From assembly GCA_902543375.1 (NCBI GenBank), contig CACBYE010000003.1, positions 28,501-92,500 on the forward strand: a stretch of 64,000 nucleotides of DNA. Direction: 5' to 3'. The notes beneath the pieces are model-generated. The model saw nothing but the letters and a program-made list of their open reading frames with translations, was not told the origin of the DNA and ran no database searches. Within the stretch, counting starts at the first letter, position 1; every line of letters starts with the position of its first letter. This document shows positions 8,400-18,552 of the stretch, in pieces. The stretch is from an uncultured Pelagibacteraceae bacterium (GTDB taxonomy: Bacteria; Pseudomonadota; Alphaproteobacteria; Pelagibacterales; Pelagibacteraceae). Both the position numbers and the translations under genes were made by a program.

Positions 8400-9160
8400 T
8401 AATTATTGATGGCCTGTTTTACCCTTTTTAACAAATAAAAAAAAGATAAACGTAAGGTAAATATAATTGATACCAAAAAATTATAATGCATTTTTTTGTT
8501 ATATAAAATTATTGAATCCTCGATTTTTTGAAAAAAACTTGAAGATAGAGACTCACTTACATTTCTCCACTTTGTCAAAAATTTTTTTATTCCATAGATA
8601 TTATTTTTTTTTGAAAGTTGTAACCAGAGATAATAATCCTCTTTTGTTTTTTGAGATGAAAATTTGTTATTATTTAAAATATTTTTTTTTATCATTACTG
8701 AAGATAGACAAATATCACATGATTTTATTAAATCATTAAAACTTAGATTTTCTTTAATATTCATTTTCCTTAATTTGTGATCATAATTATCAACAATTTC
8801 ATAGGAAGTGTGAGAAAAATAAATTTTATTTTTTTTCATAAACTCGTACTGAAATTTTATTTTATTTTTTTTCCATAAATCATCTGCATCTAGAAAAGCG
8901 ATATATTCACCTTTTGAATTTTTAATTCCTTTATTTCTTGAAAATCCTGCTCCAAGATTTTTTTTATTTATAATCAATTTAATTCGATTATCTTGCAAAC
9001 ATAAACTTTTTATATACTCTAAATCCTCTAAGCTTTCATCGTCATAAATAATGATTATCTCCAAATTTTTATAAGATTGTGATGTAGCTGATTTAATTGA
9101 CGATTTAATAAACTTTTTTTTTTTAAAATATGGTATAATTACTGATACAAGGCTGCTCAT
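8399..9160 (-). CDS. GT2-family glycosyltransferase
   Basis: An inverting GT-A glycosyltransferase of 253 aa. The N-terminus SLVSVIIPYFKKKKFIKSSIKS is the classic GT2 nucleotide-binding start, and EYIAFLDADDLWKKNKI near residue 90 holds the metal-binding DxD. The C-terminal part has a hydrophobic stretch (LVSIIFTLRLSFFYLLKRV) that may sit on the membrane. The stop overlaps the start of the WecA-like gene by 1 nt. Given this pairing it may add an early sugar to the lipid carrier, but that is inference. Confidence 0.9.
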   Translation of the reverse strand: MSSLVSVIIPYFKKKKFIKSSIKSATSQSYKNLEIIIIYDDESLEDLEYIKSLCLQDNRIKLIINKKNLGAGFSRNKGIKNSKGEYIAFLDADDLWKKNKIKFQYEFMKKNKIYFSHTSYEIVDNYDHKLRKMNIKENLSFNDLIKSCDICLSSVMIKKNILNNNKFSSQKTKEDYYLWLQLSKKNNIYGIKKFLTKWRNVSESLSSSFFQKIEDSIILYNKKMHYNFLVSIIFTLRLSFFYLLKRVKQAINN

Positions 9161-9195
9161 GAAAAATTACTATAATCAATTTTAGTAAAATTTAA

Positions 9196-10299
9196 ATGCA
9201 AAATAAAGAAATTGTAATATTTATGCCGTCAATAGAGTCTGGCGGAGTAGAGAAAAATCTCTTTATTATATCCAATTACTTATGTGAAAACTTTAAAAAA
9301 GTATCAATAGTCACTGCTGATAAAAATAGAATAATCTCAAAAAATAAAAAAATTTTAGTTTATGGACCATCTAGTAATTTTTTAATCCCAAAAAACAGAA
9401 TTTTTAAAATCATAATTTCATTGATTTATCTTTTGTTTAAAATTCTATTTTCAAAGAAATTTTTGATTCTTAGTTTTCAATCTAATATTTTTGCAATAAT
9501 CGTATCTACTATATTTAATTTTAAAATTATAATTAGAGCAAATTCTTCTCCAACTATTTGGGCAAAAAATAAATTTAAAAAAAATATTTTTACATTTTTT
9601 TTCCGAAAAGCAGATGCAATAATAGTGAATAGTTATGACTTACAAAAAGAATTTAGGAAAAAATTTAAGTTGAAATCATATTGTATTTATAATCCTCTTG
9701 ATAGACAGAAGATCCTACTTAATTCAAAAAAAAAAAATTATGAAAGTTTTTTTGATAATTGTAAGAATGTGCTTAAAATTGTAAATATTGGCAGATTAAC
9801 CGATCAAAAAAATCAAATAATTATATTAAAAGCTCTCGCAAATTTAAAAGATAAATTAAGTTTTAGGTTTATCATTATGGGAAGCGGAAATTTAAAAAAA
9901 AATTTACAAAATTATATTGATCAAAAAAACCTCAATGAGAATATTAAAATTATCAATTTTAAAAAAAATCCATTTCCTCTTTTAAAATCAGCAGATTTAT
10001 TTATACTTTCCTCAAAATATGAAGGTCTTCCAAATGTTTTACTCGAAGCATTAGTTTTAAAAAAACCAATTATTTCAAGCAATTGTCCTACTGGACCAAG
10101 AGAAATATTGGAAGGTGGAAAATATGGCCTACTATTTAAAAATGATAATAAATCAGACTTACAAAATAAAATTATTGAATTTTCAAATAATAAAAAAAAA
10201 TATTACAAAAAAGTTTTAAAATCACAAAAATCTTTAAATAAATTTAAATACAGCACAAATTTAAGTAAATATAAATTTCTTATTACTAAGCTAATTTAA
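9196..10299 (+). CDS. GT4-family glycosyltransferase
   Basis: A GT-B retaining glycosyltransferase, 367 aa. The N-terminal acceptor domain has FMPSIESGGVEKNLFII, with the GG loop typical of GT4. The donor domain has LKIVNIGRLTDQKNQIIILKAL near residue 195 and SSKYEGLPNVLLEALVLKKPIISSNCPTGPREILEGG near residue 275. It would transfer a sugar from a nucleotide donor during O-antigen or capsule synthesis. It is divergent from the GT2 gene to its left and convergent with the next gene. Specificity is unknown. Confidence 0.91.
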   Translation: MQNKEIVIFMPSIESGGVEKNLFIISNYLCENFKKVSIVTADKNRIISKNKKILVYGPSSNFLIPKNRIFKIIISLIYLLFKILFSKKFLILSFQSNIFAIIVSTIFNFKIIIRANSSPTIWAKNKFKKNIFTFFFRKADAIIVNSYDLQKEFRKKFKLKSYCIYNPLDRQKILLNSKKKNYESFFDNCKNVLKIVNIGRLTDQKNQIIILKALANLKDKLSFRFIIMGSGNLKKNLQNYIDQKNLNENIKIINFKKNPFPLLKSADLFILSSKYEGLPNVLLEALVLKKPIISSNCPTGPREILEGGKYGLLFKNDNKSDLQNKIIEFSNNKKKYYKKVLKSQKSLNKFKYSTNLSKYKFLITKLI

Positions 10300-10311
10300 T
10301 TTTAGATATGT

Positions 10312-11256
10312 TTAATTAGATAAATTTTTTTTTATATTTTTTGTAATTGGGCTGTATCTTATTCTATTAATTACTCTTAAAAATATATTTTTTCTATTAT
10401 AAAAACCTTCATATAAAAAATTGTCATATTTTCTAGAAAAGATTATGTTTGGATTATGCTTTAATGGAAATTTAATGTCTTTTGTAACTAAATTTCTAAA
10501 TTTTTTAGCTCCTTTACCGGTAGGAGCGTTATAATACCCAATATTTTTTATCAAATTTACAGAGGGTAAAACGGTTTTAAAATTATTGAATATACAAGCA
10601 TAAACCCATTGAATATCCCAGGTGATTAACTTTTTTTGTCGAAATCTTTTTAAATAATGTGTGAAGAACCTTTTTTCACCTATCTTTAAATTTTTGTTGT
10701 TTAAAAATTCATAACGCTCTTTTTCCCAGTTTTTTAAATAAGGATCATAATATTTTTGCCATCTGTCTCTCCACGTTGCCCAACCCATGAATTGAGGGTA
10801 TTTAGAAAAAAAATAATCTTTGTCGTTTATTTTTTTTTTTTTTGATCCATAATACAAATTACATCCTGAAATATGGGCAATATCTTTATTTCTTTTGAAT
10901 TTTTTTAACATCAAATCGCAATATCTAAAAAAGCCGACTTCTGGAACACAATCATCTTCTAAAATTATTGTTTTCTCATGTTTTTTAAAAACCTCTTTAA
11001 TTATTTTATATCCAATCAAACTTTGACTTATATTCTCTTTATAAAAAATACTCTTATAGCTATAATTCTTTTTATATTTTAAAATAATTGATTTAGTATC
11101 TTTGTGATTTTGATTTTCTTCTCTAGTAAATCCTTTTTTTTTTCCGTCTTGAAAAACATAAAGATTTTTTGGTTTTAAGTTTAATATAATCTTTAATATT
11201 TTTTCAGTTTCATTAGGTCTTTTATAGGTTAAAAAAATTATTGGACAATTGAACAT
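10312..11256 (-). CDS. GT-A fold glycosyltransferase (GT2/GnT-I-like)
   Basis: A likely inverting glycosyltransferase. I prefer the ATG at 11256 (MFNCPIIFLTYKRPNETEKIL), because the track start adds only six residues before the first beta strand. Motifs are FLTYKRPNET at the N-terminus, LYVFQDGKKKGF, and KTIILEDDCVPEVGFFRYCDLML near residue 110, an E-D-D metal-binding site as in GnT-I-like and related enzymes. QFMGWATWRDRWQKYYDP near residue 160 is typical of a recurring family in marine bacterial glycan loci. The substrate is unknown. Confidence 0.8.
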   Translation of the reverse strand: MFNCPIIFLTYKRPNETEKILKIILNLKPKNLYVFQDGKKKGFTREENQNHKDTKSIILKYKKNYSYKSIFYKENISQSLIGYKIIKEVFKKHEKTIILEDDCVPEVGFFRYCDLMLKKFKRNKDIAHISGCNLYYGSKKKKINDKDYFFSKYPQFMGWATWRDRWQKYYDPYLKNWEKERYEFLNNKNLKIGEKRFFTHYLKRFRQKKLITWDIQWVYACIFNNFKTVLPSVNLIKNIGYYNAPTGKGAKKFRNLVTKDIKFPLKHNPNIIFSRKYDNFLYEGFYNRKNIFLRVINRIRYSPITKNIKKNLSN

Positions 11257-11313
11257 TAAATAAGTAATTAACATAAAAAAATAAATTTAAAAGTATATTT
11301 AATATTAAATTTC

Positions 11314-12594
11314 ATGAAGCTACAGCCTAGATCAAATATTAACGTTATCAAATTCAATAAAAAAAAATTTATAAATAAAAAATTTTGTGTTTTATGTAAT
11401 TCAATTAAGTTAAAAACTGTTTTAGATTTTGGAAAAACGCCTCTTGCGAATTCTTATCCAAAAAAATTTTTACAAAAAGAATTAACTTTTTCACTGAAAG
11501 TAAAAATATGTAAAAAATGTGGTCACCTTCAACTTAGTCAATTAGTTAATCCTAGTCTTATGTTTGATAATTATTTATATGTTTCAGGAACATCTAAAGT
11601 ATTAGTCAAACACTTTGAAGATTATTCAAAAAAAATTATCAAATTAACCAGAAGAGATAGAGAAACAAAAATACTAGATATTGCATGTAATGATGGTACT
11701 TTTTTAAATTTCTTTAAAAACAAATTTGATAAAGTTGTTGGAATTGATCCTGCAAAAAATCTTAAAAATTTAAACTTAAAGAAAAATATAGATATAATTT
11801 CTGATTATTTTTCAATGAAAACTAGCAAAAAAATAAAAAAAAAATTTGGTAAATTTAATGTAATCACAGCTAATAATGTATTTGCGCACAATCCTAATTT
11901 GCAAGATTTTACTCAAGGAGTTAAAAACTTGATGGAACCAAAAGGATTTTTTGTTTTAGAGGTCTCCTATTTACCTGTAGTTCTAAAAAAAAAGACATTT
12001 GATACTATATATCATGAACACATGAGCTATCATTCATTAAAACCTTTGGTAAGTTTCTTTAAAAAATTTAAATTAGAAATATTCGATTTTGAACTTATAA
12101 GTGCTCAGGGTGGATCAATTAGAATATTTGTAGCCAATGAAAATCAAAGAAAAGTAAAAACAAGAAAAATAAACAATCAAATTAAAAAGGAAAATCTTCA
12201 AAAAATATATGAAATTAAAACTTACCAAAACTTTTATAGAGATATTCAATATCAAAAAAATACACTGAGAAAATTAATTAACGAACTTAATTCTAAGAAA
12301 AAAACAATTATAGGATATGGGGCACCTGCTAAACTAACTACACTTAGTCATGTTTTAGATTTTAATTATAAAGATTTTAAAATTGTTATAGATGACAATA
12401 ATTTAAAGCAAAATAGATACGTTCCTGGAACAAAGTTCTTAATTCGTAGTTCTAAATTTTTGACCAAAAAAGATAACTCAACAATTATTATTTTAGCATG
12501 GAATTTTTTTAAAAGTATCAGAGCTAATTGTTTAAAAATTAATAAAAATTTTGATTTTATTAAGCCTTTTCCATTTCCTAGAAAAATTAAGTAA
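11314..12594 (+). CDS. Sugar C-methyltransferase (SAM-dependent, zinc-binding N-terminus)
   Basis: A 426-aa class I methyltransferase with the three-part layout of NDP-sugar C-methyltransferases such as NovU/TylCIII. First comes a zinc-binding domain with CVLCNS and CKKCGHLQL (residues about 25-75). Then comes a SAM domain with ILDIACNDGTFLNFF near residue 125 and TANNVFAHNPNLQDF near residue 188, and YHEHMSYHSL near residue 230. A C-terminal domain carries IIGYGAPAKLTTLSHVL near residue 330. It would add a methyl carbon to a keto-deoxy-sugar nucleotide. A second member of this family is at 61301-62524, so the strain may make two branched sugars. Confidence 0.88.
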   Translation: MKLQPRSNINVIKFNKKKFINKKFCVLCNSIKLKTVLDFGKTPLANSYPKKFLQKELTFSLKVKICKKCGHLQLSQLVNPSLMFDNYLYVSGTSKVLVKHFEDYSKKIIKLTRRDRETKILDIACNDGTFLNFFKNKFDKVVGIDPAKNLKNLNLKKNIDIISDYFSMKTSKKIKKKFGKFNVITANNVFAHNPNLQDFTQGVKNLMEPKGFFVLEVSYLPVVLKKKTFDTIYHEHMSYHSLKPLVSFFKKFKLEIFDFELISAQGGSIRIFVANENQRKVKTRKINNQIKKENLQKIYEIKTYQNFYRDIQYQKNTLRKLINELNSKKKTIIGYGAPAKLTTLSHVLDFNYKDFKIVIDDNNLKQNRYVPGTKFLIRSSKFLTKKDNSTIIILAWNFFKSIRANCLKINKNFDFIKPFPFPRKIK

Positions 12595-12595
12595 G

Positions 12596-13480
12596 TTAGA
12601 TATAACTTTTTATTTTAATACCAAATAAACTTAAAAATGATCCGATAGATCTAAATAAGTACATAATGCTAAATAAAGAATTTTTTTTTGGATTTATTAT
12701 CACTAAGGCAAAATAATTAAAAAAAAATAATAATTCATAAAAAAATTTTAAAATAACGAAAAGTGACCCTTTAAATGATCCATAAGCTTCTTTATAAATT
12801 AAATTTGAGGATATTCCATATCTAAAACTTCTTTTTATAAACCATTTAAAATTTCTTTCTAAATTATTTTGATTTTCGAAAACTTTAGCATTAGAACACC
12901 ATCTTATTTCAAAACCTTTCAAATTTAATTGAGTGAAAAATAATTGATCTGATCCACCAATATTTGCCAATTTAGTTGAAAATTCTATATTGTGCTTATC
13001 TAAAATCTTTTTATCAATTACAACATTGTTTGTTGCAGCCCATCTTAACTTTTGAAAATTGTAAGGTGATTTTGAAAGGATCGAATGATATTGATTTTTT
13101 TGTTTTGGAATTTGAGGTCCTGTAACTATTTCAGATTTAATTTTTTTTTTAAACTCAATAATTTTTTCCATCCAATCTCTACTAATCTCACAATCATCAT
13201 CAAAAAAACATAGATAGCGCGCTTTTATTTTTTTCGATAACCTTAAAGCTTTGTTTCTAGCAAATGGAATACCAATCTTTTTTTCTAAAGAGTATTCAAA
13301 AGGAATATGTTTAATTAAAGTTTTGCCAATCAAAGACTTATGTTTTTTTTTTATTGAGTTTTCAATTATTAATAATTTAATCCTCCTATTTTTTATTTTT
13401 AAATTATTAACGCTTTTCAAAAACTTTGATAAAAATTTACTTTTCTCAGTTGTGCAAATTAAGAAAAGGAAATCATACAT
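12596..13480 (-). CDS. GT2-family glycosyltransferase
   Basis: A 294-aa GT-A glycosyltransferase. FLFLICTTEKSKFLSKFLKSV opens the fold, PFARNKALRLSKK near residue 75 is a nucleotide-contact region, and YLCFFDDDCEISRDWMEKI near residue 95 provides the DxD metal site. NIGGSDQLFFTQLNLKGFEI near residue 172 is the acceptor-side D-x-D/Q block. Two hydrophobic segments at the C-terminus suggest membrane attachment. Its stop lies 1 nt from the stop of the converging methyltransferase. Donor and acceptor are unknown. Confidence 0.88.
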   Translation of the reverse strand: MYDFLFLICTTEKSKFLSKFLKSVNNLKIKNRRIKLLIIENSIKKKHKSLIGKTLIKHIPFEYSLEKKIGIPFARNKALRLSKKIKARYLCFFDDDCEISRDWMEKIIEFKKKIKSEIVTGPQIPKQKNQYHSILSKSPYNFQKLRWAATNNVVIDKKILDKHNIEFSTKLANIGGSDQLFFTQLNLKGFEIRWCSNAKVFENQNNLERNFKWFIKRSFRYGISSNLIYKEAYGSFKGSLFVILKFFYELLFFFNYFALVIINPKKNSLFSIMYLFRSIGSFLSLFGIKIKSYI

Positions 13481-13491
13481 TTTTAAAATTC

Positions 13492-15309
13492 CTAGTTATT
13501 TAATCTATTTCGGTTAAATTCTAACATCATAAGAATAGACCACAAATAAGGGTGAACATCTCTTTTTTTTGATTGGTGAAGAATAAACAATTTTTTAACC
13601 TTATCTTGAATAATCGGTAATTTATTATAATTCTGCTGATCATAAATCAAATCTTTAGACCATTCGTATAAATCGTTTCTCAACCACTCTTTAATTGGTA
13701 TCTCGAAACCTCTCTTTTTTTTATTCAAAAGAAATTTTGGAAGATGTTTGTTTGCATAAGATCTTAAAAATAACTTTTTTCTAAAAAAGGAAATTTTTTG
13801 ATCAGAATTCAAGCTAGACGCAAAATTTGTTATTTTTTTACTTAAAAATGGTAATCTACATTCTAATGAATTATTCATGCTAGCTCTATCTAGTTTTACT
13901 AAATAGTTATCAATTAAATTATTATTGATATCATAATTTAAAATTGAATTTAAGGTATCAAAAGATAGATAATTATCAAAATTTTTAAGTTCTAAATCTT
14001 TTTCATCAAAATTTACCACATTAAAAAAATCTTTTTTTAAACTTTTTAAAAAAGTAAAAGAAGATTCTACATCTTTTTTAGAGAGAAAATTTTTTAAAAG
14101 AAGATATTTATGATTTCTATTTTTAGAAATAAGTTTTTCAATACCCAACCTTATCAAATAAGGTATTTTCAAATATGTAAGTTTATATCTCATTAATGTA
14201 TAATAATTATAGCCCCCAAATAGTTCATCTCCTCCATCCCCTGACAAACAGACATCTACTCCATTTGATTTTGCAAATCTTGTCATTATCAAAGTTGGTA
14301 TTAATGATGGATCAGTTATAGGTTCATCAAACATGCCTTTAATTTTCATTAGCTCACTTAATAAATCTTGTTCACTGATTATCTTTTCATAGTGTTTTGA
14401 TTGAATTAAATTTGCAAATTTTTTTGAAAGACTACTTTCATCATAAATTTTATTTTTAAAACCTATTGAAAAAGTTTTTAGATAGGAGTTTTCTTTTTTT
14501 GAAAGATGAGCAATAAGTGAGCTATCTATCCCACTAGATAAAAAAACACCTACAGGTCTATCAGAATTTAATTTATCTCTAACACTTTCTTTGATAATTG
14601 AGTCAAAATAATTTTTGTCTAAAGTTTTGAGAGTATTTTCTTTTAAATTATTATATTTGTAAAATGTAAATTGATCCCTTGAGTAATTAAAATAACTACC
14701 AGGAGGTAACTTAAATACTTTATCAAAAATAGTTTTTGAATTACTTGTATGACCAAAATTTACAAAATCACTTATTGATGAATTGTCATAATTAAAAAAT
14801 TCGTTGCTAATTGTTTCCAATGAGCTCAGTGAGGATGCAAAATAAAGATAATTATTTTTCTTATAATAAAAAAAAGGTTTCTCCCCATACCTGTCTCTTG
14901 CACAAAAAAGAGTTTTTTTGTTTATATCAAGAATTGCAAAAGCGAACATTCCGTCAAGTTTATTTACAAAATCATCACCCCAATAGATATATGAATTTAA
15001 TAAAACCTCCGTATCAGATTTACTTTTCCATTTGAACTTATCTTTTAATTTTTCAAAAATTTTTTTGTAGTTATATATTTCTCCATTAAAAACACATACA
15101 TATCTTCTGTTATCTGAAATCATTGGTTGGTTTCCAGCTTCTGTCAAATCAAGAATAGATAACCTTCTGAAACCAAAATGAGAAAAATTATTGGAAAAAT
15201 AACCTTCAGAGTCAGGTCCTCTTTTTATCATTAAATCATTTGCAGACTGAATTTTTATTTCATTATTCAAATTCTCTGAAAAATTTACAACCCCTACAAA
15301 TCCACACAT
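13492..15309 (-). CDS. asnB: Asparagine synthase (glutamine-hydrolysing) family amidotransferase
   Basis: A 605-aa glutamine-dependent amidotransferase. The start MCGFVGVVNF gives the nucleophilic Cys2 of the class II glutaminase domain, followed by HFGFRRLSILDL and FNGEIYNYK. The synthetase domain starts near residue 220, with the PP-loop FLSSGIDSSLIAHL and then SGDGGDELFGGYNYY and LPFLSKKI. In surface-glycan loci such proteins amidate uronic acids rather than making free asparagine, and the context supports that here. Housekeeping AsnB activity cannot be excluded. A second, diverged copy is at 20860-22623. Confidence 0.9.
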   Translation of the reverse strand: MCGFVGVVNFSENLNNEIKIQSANDLMIKRGPDSEGYFSNNFSHFGFRRLSILDLTEAGNQPMISDNRRYVCVFNGEIYNYKKIFEKLKDKFKWKSKSDTEVLLNSYIYWGDDFVNKLDGMFAFAILDINKKTLFCARDRYGEKPFFYYKKNNYLYFASSLSSLETISNEFFNYDNSSISDFVNFGHTSNSKTIFDKVFKLPPGSYFNYSRDQFTFYKYNNLKENTLKTLDKNYFDSIIKESVRDKLNSDRPVGVFLSSGIDSSLIAHLSKKENSYLKTFSIGFKNKIYDESSLSKKFANLIQSKHYEKIISEQDLLSELMKIKGMFDEPITDPSLIPTLIMTRFAKSNGVDVCLSGDGGDELFGGYNYYTLMRYKLTYLKIPYLIRLGIEKLISKNRNHKYLLLKNFLSKKDVESSFTFLKSLKKDFFNVVNFDEKDLELKNFDNYLSFDTLNSILNYDINNNLIDNYLVKLDRASMNNSLECRLPFLSKKITNFASSLNSDQKISFFRKKLFLRSYANKHLPKFLLNKKKRGFEIPIKEWLRNDLYEWSKDLIYDQQNYNKLPIIQDKVKKLFILHQSKKRDVHPYLWSILMMLEFNRNRLNN

Positions 15310-15424
15310 ATTAGATAGCTTTTATTATTTAAATTATAACTTTATTTGATACAACTAAATATTATTTAAACTCAAACTTAATTCTAATTTTATAAAAATA
15401 AAGTATAAAATATATTTTTTTCAT

Positions 15425-16522
15425 ATGATTAAGAAAATTAACTTAATTTTTTTCATTTCAAATTTTTCTTTTGGAGGAGCAGGTAACTCAATTGTTAGAC
15501 TTTGTTCACAATTAAGTAAAAAAAGATATTCTATAAATATAATTTGTATTGGTAAATCTGATTATAAAAAAATTCTTCAAAAACATGATATTGATGTAAT
15601 TGAAATTAATAAATCAAAGCTTTTATATTCTCTGTTTGATTTAGTTAGAATTATAAACAAATTAGTCAAAAAAGACGTAAAAAATATTTTAGTGTCCAAT
15701 ATACACTATAGTAACGTGATTATTATTTTAATACGTTACTTTATAAAACCTTTAAAAATTATTTTAGTAGAAAGAACTCCTATAGAAGAATTAGATATCT
15801 ACTTTAATTTAAAAGACTTCCTAAAGAAAAAAATTTTAAAGTTTTTAGTGAAATATACTTATCCTTTTGCAGATTTGATTATTTGTAATTCATTTGGAAT
15901 TAAAAAGGGTTTATATAAATTAATAAATAAAAAAATTTATGTAATTTATCCTCCATCTATTACAAAAGTGTTAAAAGAAAAAAATTTTAAAACTAATAAT
16001 ATTAAATTTTTCAGCTTTTCAAGATTATCAAATGAAAAAAATATCTTGCTAATTTTAAAAGCAATTAATTATTTAAAAAATCAAAATTATAATTACTTTT
16101 TAAATATATACGGCAATGGAAATGAGGAAAGTAATCTCAAACTTTATGTTAAACAAAATAATTTAAAGAAAAATATTAAGTTTAAGGGTTTCAGAAAAAA
16201 TATTAATCAATTAAAAGATCAAATTTATATTTGTGCATCATTATTTGAAGGATGTTGTAATGCAACCATAGAGGCATTAAACAATTCTAAAATTATTTTA
16301 TCTTCGGATTGCCCAGGTGGTAATAGGGAAATTATACTAAATGGTAGAGGAGGTGAATTATTTTTAAATAACAATTTTAAAAGCTTGGCAAGATCCATGA
16401 AATTAATTATCAACAATTTACCTAAGCAAATAAAAAAAGCAAAAATGGCAAGAAAAAATTTATACAGATTTAAATTACAAAACAATAAACTGTCTTATGA
16501 AAATATTTTCCATAATATATGA
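15425..16522 (+). CDS. GT4-family glycosyltransferase
   Basis: A 365-aa GT-B enzyme. The N-terminal domain has FFISNFSFGGAGNSIVRLC, with the glycine loop near residue 17, and LVERTPIEELD near residue 120. The donor domain has FFSFSRLSNEKNILLILKAI near residue 198 and CASLFEGCCNATIEALNNSKIILSSDCPGGNREII near residue 276. It is divergent from asnB across 115 nt of AT-rich DNA that probably carries both promoters, although I cannot place -10/-35 boxes there with confidence. Specificity is unknown. Confidence 0.9.
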   Translation: MIKKINLIFFISNFSFGGAGNSIVRLCSQLSKKRYSINIICIGKSDYKKILQKHDIDVIEINKSKLLYSLFDLVRIINKLVKKDVKNILVSNIHYSNVIIILIRYFIKPLKIILVERTPIEELDIYFNLKDFLKKKILKFLVKYTYPFADLIICNSFGIKKGLYKLINKKIYVIYPPSITKVLKEKNFKTNNIKFFSFSRLSNEKNILLILKAINYLKNQNYNYFLNIYGNGNEESNLKLYVKQNNLKKNIKFKGFRKNINQLKDQIYICASLFEGCCNATIEALNNSKIILSSDCPGGNREIILNGRGGELFLNNNFKSLARSMKLIINNLPKQIKKAKMARKNLYRFKLQNNKLSYENIFHNI

Positions 16523-16644
16523 AGAGTAATTAATCAATATTCTTAATTGATATAATTTAATAAAAATAATAATAAATATTATTAATAAAAGGACTTTCTT
16601 TTCATGTTTATATGAATTAAAGATTATTTTTTATTTTTAGATTT

Positions 16645-17418
16645 ATGAATAAATATAGAGAAATAATAAAAAATATAATTAATAAATTTAATTTCAAAAT
16701 AGAACATAAAAATTCTTGGTATAAAAGAAATGAACATTTTATCGCAGAAATTTCAGACCTAGAACTTGAAATTTTAAAAAATATTTCTTACTATTCAATG
16801 AGTACTCCAGCAAATCATTGGGCTATTATCCAGTCTATAAAACATATCAAAGAAAATTCAATTAAGGGTGATTTAGTAGAATGTGGTGTGTGGAGAGGTG
16901 GTAATTTAATACTTTTCAAAAAATTAATCGATCAACATAAGCTAGACAAAAAAATTTTTGCATTTGATACTTTTGAAGGCATGCCAGAACCTACAATTAA
17001 TGATTATGATTTAAAAGATATTAAAGCTCAACAGATATATGATAATTATAAAACAAAGGATATAAAGTGGTGTTATTCAACTTTAGAAGAAGTTAAAAAA
17101 AATATTTTCAAATTTTATCCTGATTATGATGAATCTTTTAAATTTATAGAGGGTAAAGTAGAAACCACCCTAAAAAACTCAAAAAATTTGCCCGATCAAA
17201 TTTCATTACTGAGATTAGATACAGATTTTTATGAGTCAACTAAGATTGAATTAGAAATTTTATATCCAAAATTATCCAGTGGAGGTGTATTAATCATTGA
17301 TGACTATGGACACTGGAAAGGTTCAAGAAAAGCTGTCGATGAATATTTTGAATTAGATAAAAATTTTATGTGGCTTCATAGAATTGATTATGCAAGTAGA
17401 ATTCTCATAAAAAAATAA
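16645..17418 (+). CDS. TylF/MycF-family O-methyltransferase
   Basis: A 257-aa SAM-dependent methyltransferase of the macrocin O-methyltransferase (TylF) family. Motifs are GDLVECGVWRGGNLILFKKL near residue 75, FAFDTFEGMPEP near residue 113, LLRLDTDFYESTKIELE near residue 190 with metal-binding aspartates, and LIIDDYGHWKGSRKAVDEYF near residue 217. Known relatives methylate sugar hydroxyls in a Mg2+-dependent way, so O-methylation of a glycan residue is likely. It is preceded by 122 nt with no other gene and abuts the stop of the next, converging gene. Confidence 0.9.
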   Translation: MNKYREIIKNIINKFNFKIEHKNSWYKRNEHFIAEISDLELEILKNISYYSMSTPANHWAIIQSIKHIKENSIKGDLVECGVWRGGNLILFKKLIDQHKLDKKIFAFDTFEGMPEPTINDYDLKDIKAQQIYDNYKTKDIKWCYSTLEEVKKNIFKFYPDYDESFKFIEGKVETTLKNSKNLPDQISLLRLDTDFYESTKIELEILYPKLSSGGVLIIDDYGHWKGSRKAVDEYFELDKNFMWLHRIDYASRILIKK

Positions 17419-18552
17419 TTATTCAGTAATTTTTTTAAAAAATTTTACGAAATATTTTAAGCCCTCTTCGGTATAGACACTTTTACAAATATTCTGTGAG
17501 TTTAGTACTAATTCATCTCTTAAAATTTTATCATTTATAGCTAATTCTATTTTTTCAATCAAATCTGAAAAATCAAATTTATAACTAAGATAAGAAAAAT
17601 TGTCTTTATAAATATTCGGCCAAGTTTCAAGATAATCTACATTTGGAAAAACTACGGCCGCTCCCATTTTTACAGCTTCAAACTCTCTGTAACATATCTC
17701 TCCCCATCCAAAAGCTCCAACTGAAACCTTAGATCTTCCCAATCTCTCCAGATAACACTTATGATTTAAACGTTTTAAAGGTAAATCAAAATTTTTTTTT
17801 AAAATTTTGCTAATCTGATTTCTTTGAAAATGAATCGATTTTTTTGGATCGTCACTTCTTAAGTTAAAATTATAAAAAATATCCTGATTTTTAATTAAAT
17901 CTTTATAATAACCTAAAAAATACTTATCCAAAAATTTTAAATTATTATTAATTAATGATTTAGTGATACATCTATACTTTTGAATTTTATTAAATTGTAT
18001 TATGTTAAAATAATTTCCTACACCTATATTCCAGCCTAAAACTAGTTTATTTTCATACTCTTTTAGCAAAGGATAAACCTTAAAATCACTATCTTTTTCA
18101 AGCTGAAATTTTTTTTGGTAAAAATCAGCATAATATCTATCTCTAAAAAAAGTTTTTTTATATAAATTTTTATCCTTGTAAAATTGTTTTTTTACATATT
18201 TTTTCACCATTGGAAGAATTTCAAAAGAAGTATTGCCAGAACTGTCACCTAAATCAAACCAAATGATATTAGGATTTTTTTTTGATATCTTATTTATATT
18301 TTCTAAAAATTCGTTTTGTACATGCAGTCCTAATTTTTTTTTTACCTTATTGAAATTTGAATATTTAAAAAATCTGTTATCAATTATTATTAGATCTGAA
18401 TCGTAAAATTTATCATTAATAGAATTATAAAAATCTATCTGAAAACCATTATCTTTTAATTCTTCTTTAAAGTATTTAATAGGAAACCAATAACCAAAAT
18501 TTTTTCCCCAATTAAAAATTGGTCCTCTATTTAAAATATTTATTTTAATCAT
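17419..18552 (-). CDS. Putative GT-B glycosyltransferase (Glyco_trans_1_2-like)
   Basis: A 377-aa protein I do not recognise by name. The C-terminal third looks like a glycosyltransferase group 1 donor domain: RSKVSVGAFGWGEICYREFEAVKMGAAVVFPNVDYLETWPN near residues 275-315, then a helix-rich end ending in a YTEEGL-type tail. The N-terminus (INILNRGPIFNWGKNFGYWFPIKYFKEEL) resembles an acceptor domain. It overlaps the upstream GT4 by 8 nt, so the two are probably co-translated. A transferase role in the same glycan is the best guess. Confidence 0.65.
   Translation of the reverse strand: MIKINILNRGPIFNWGKNFGYWFPIKYFKEELKDNGFQIDFYNSINDKFYDSDLIIIDNRFFKYSNFNKVKKKLGLHVQNEFLENINKISKKNPNIIWFDLGDSSGNTSFEILPMVKKYVKKQFYKDKNLYKKTFFRDRYYADFYQKKFQLEKDSDFKVYPLLKEYENKLVLGWNIGVGNYFNIIQFNKIQKYRCITKSLINNNLKFLDKYFLGYYKDLIKNQDIFYNFNLRSDDPKKSIHFQRNQISKILKKNFDLPLKRLNHKCYLERLGRSKVSVGAFGWGEICYREFEAVKMGAAVVFPNVDYLETWPNIYKDNFSYLSYKFDFSDLIEKIELAINDKILRDELVLNSQNICKSVYTEEGLKYFVKFFKKITE

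Noticed and set aside
13492-15309. Calling this simply housekeeping asparagine synthetase
   Set aside because: The motifs fit, but the location amid glycan genes and the existence of a second copy make a glycan amidation role at least as likely; the family name was kept and the function left open.
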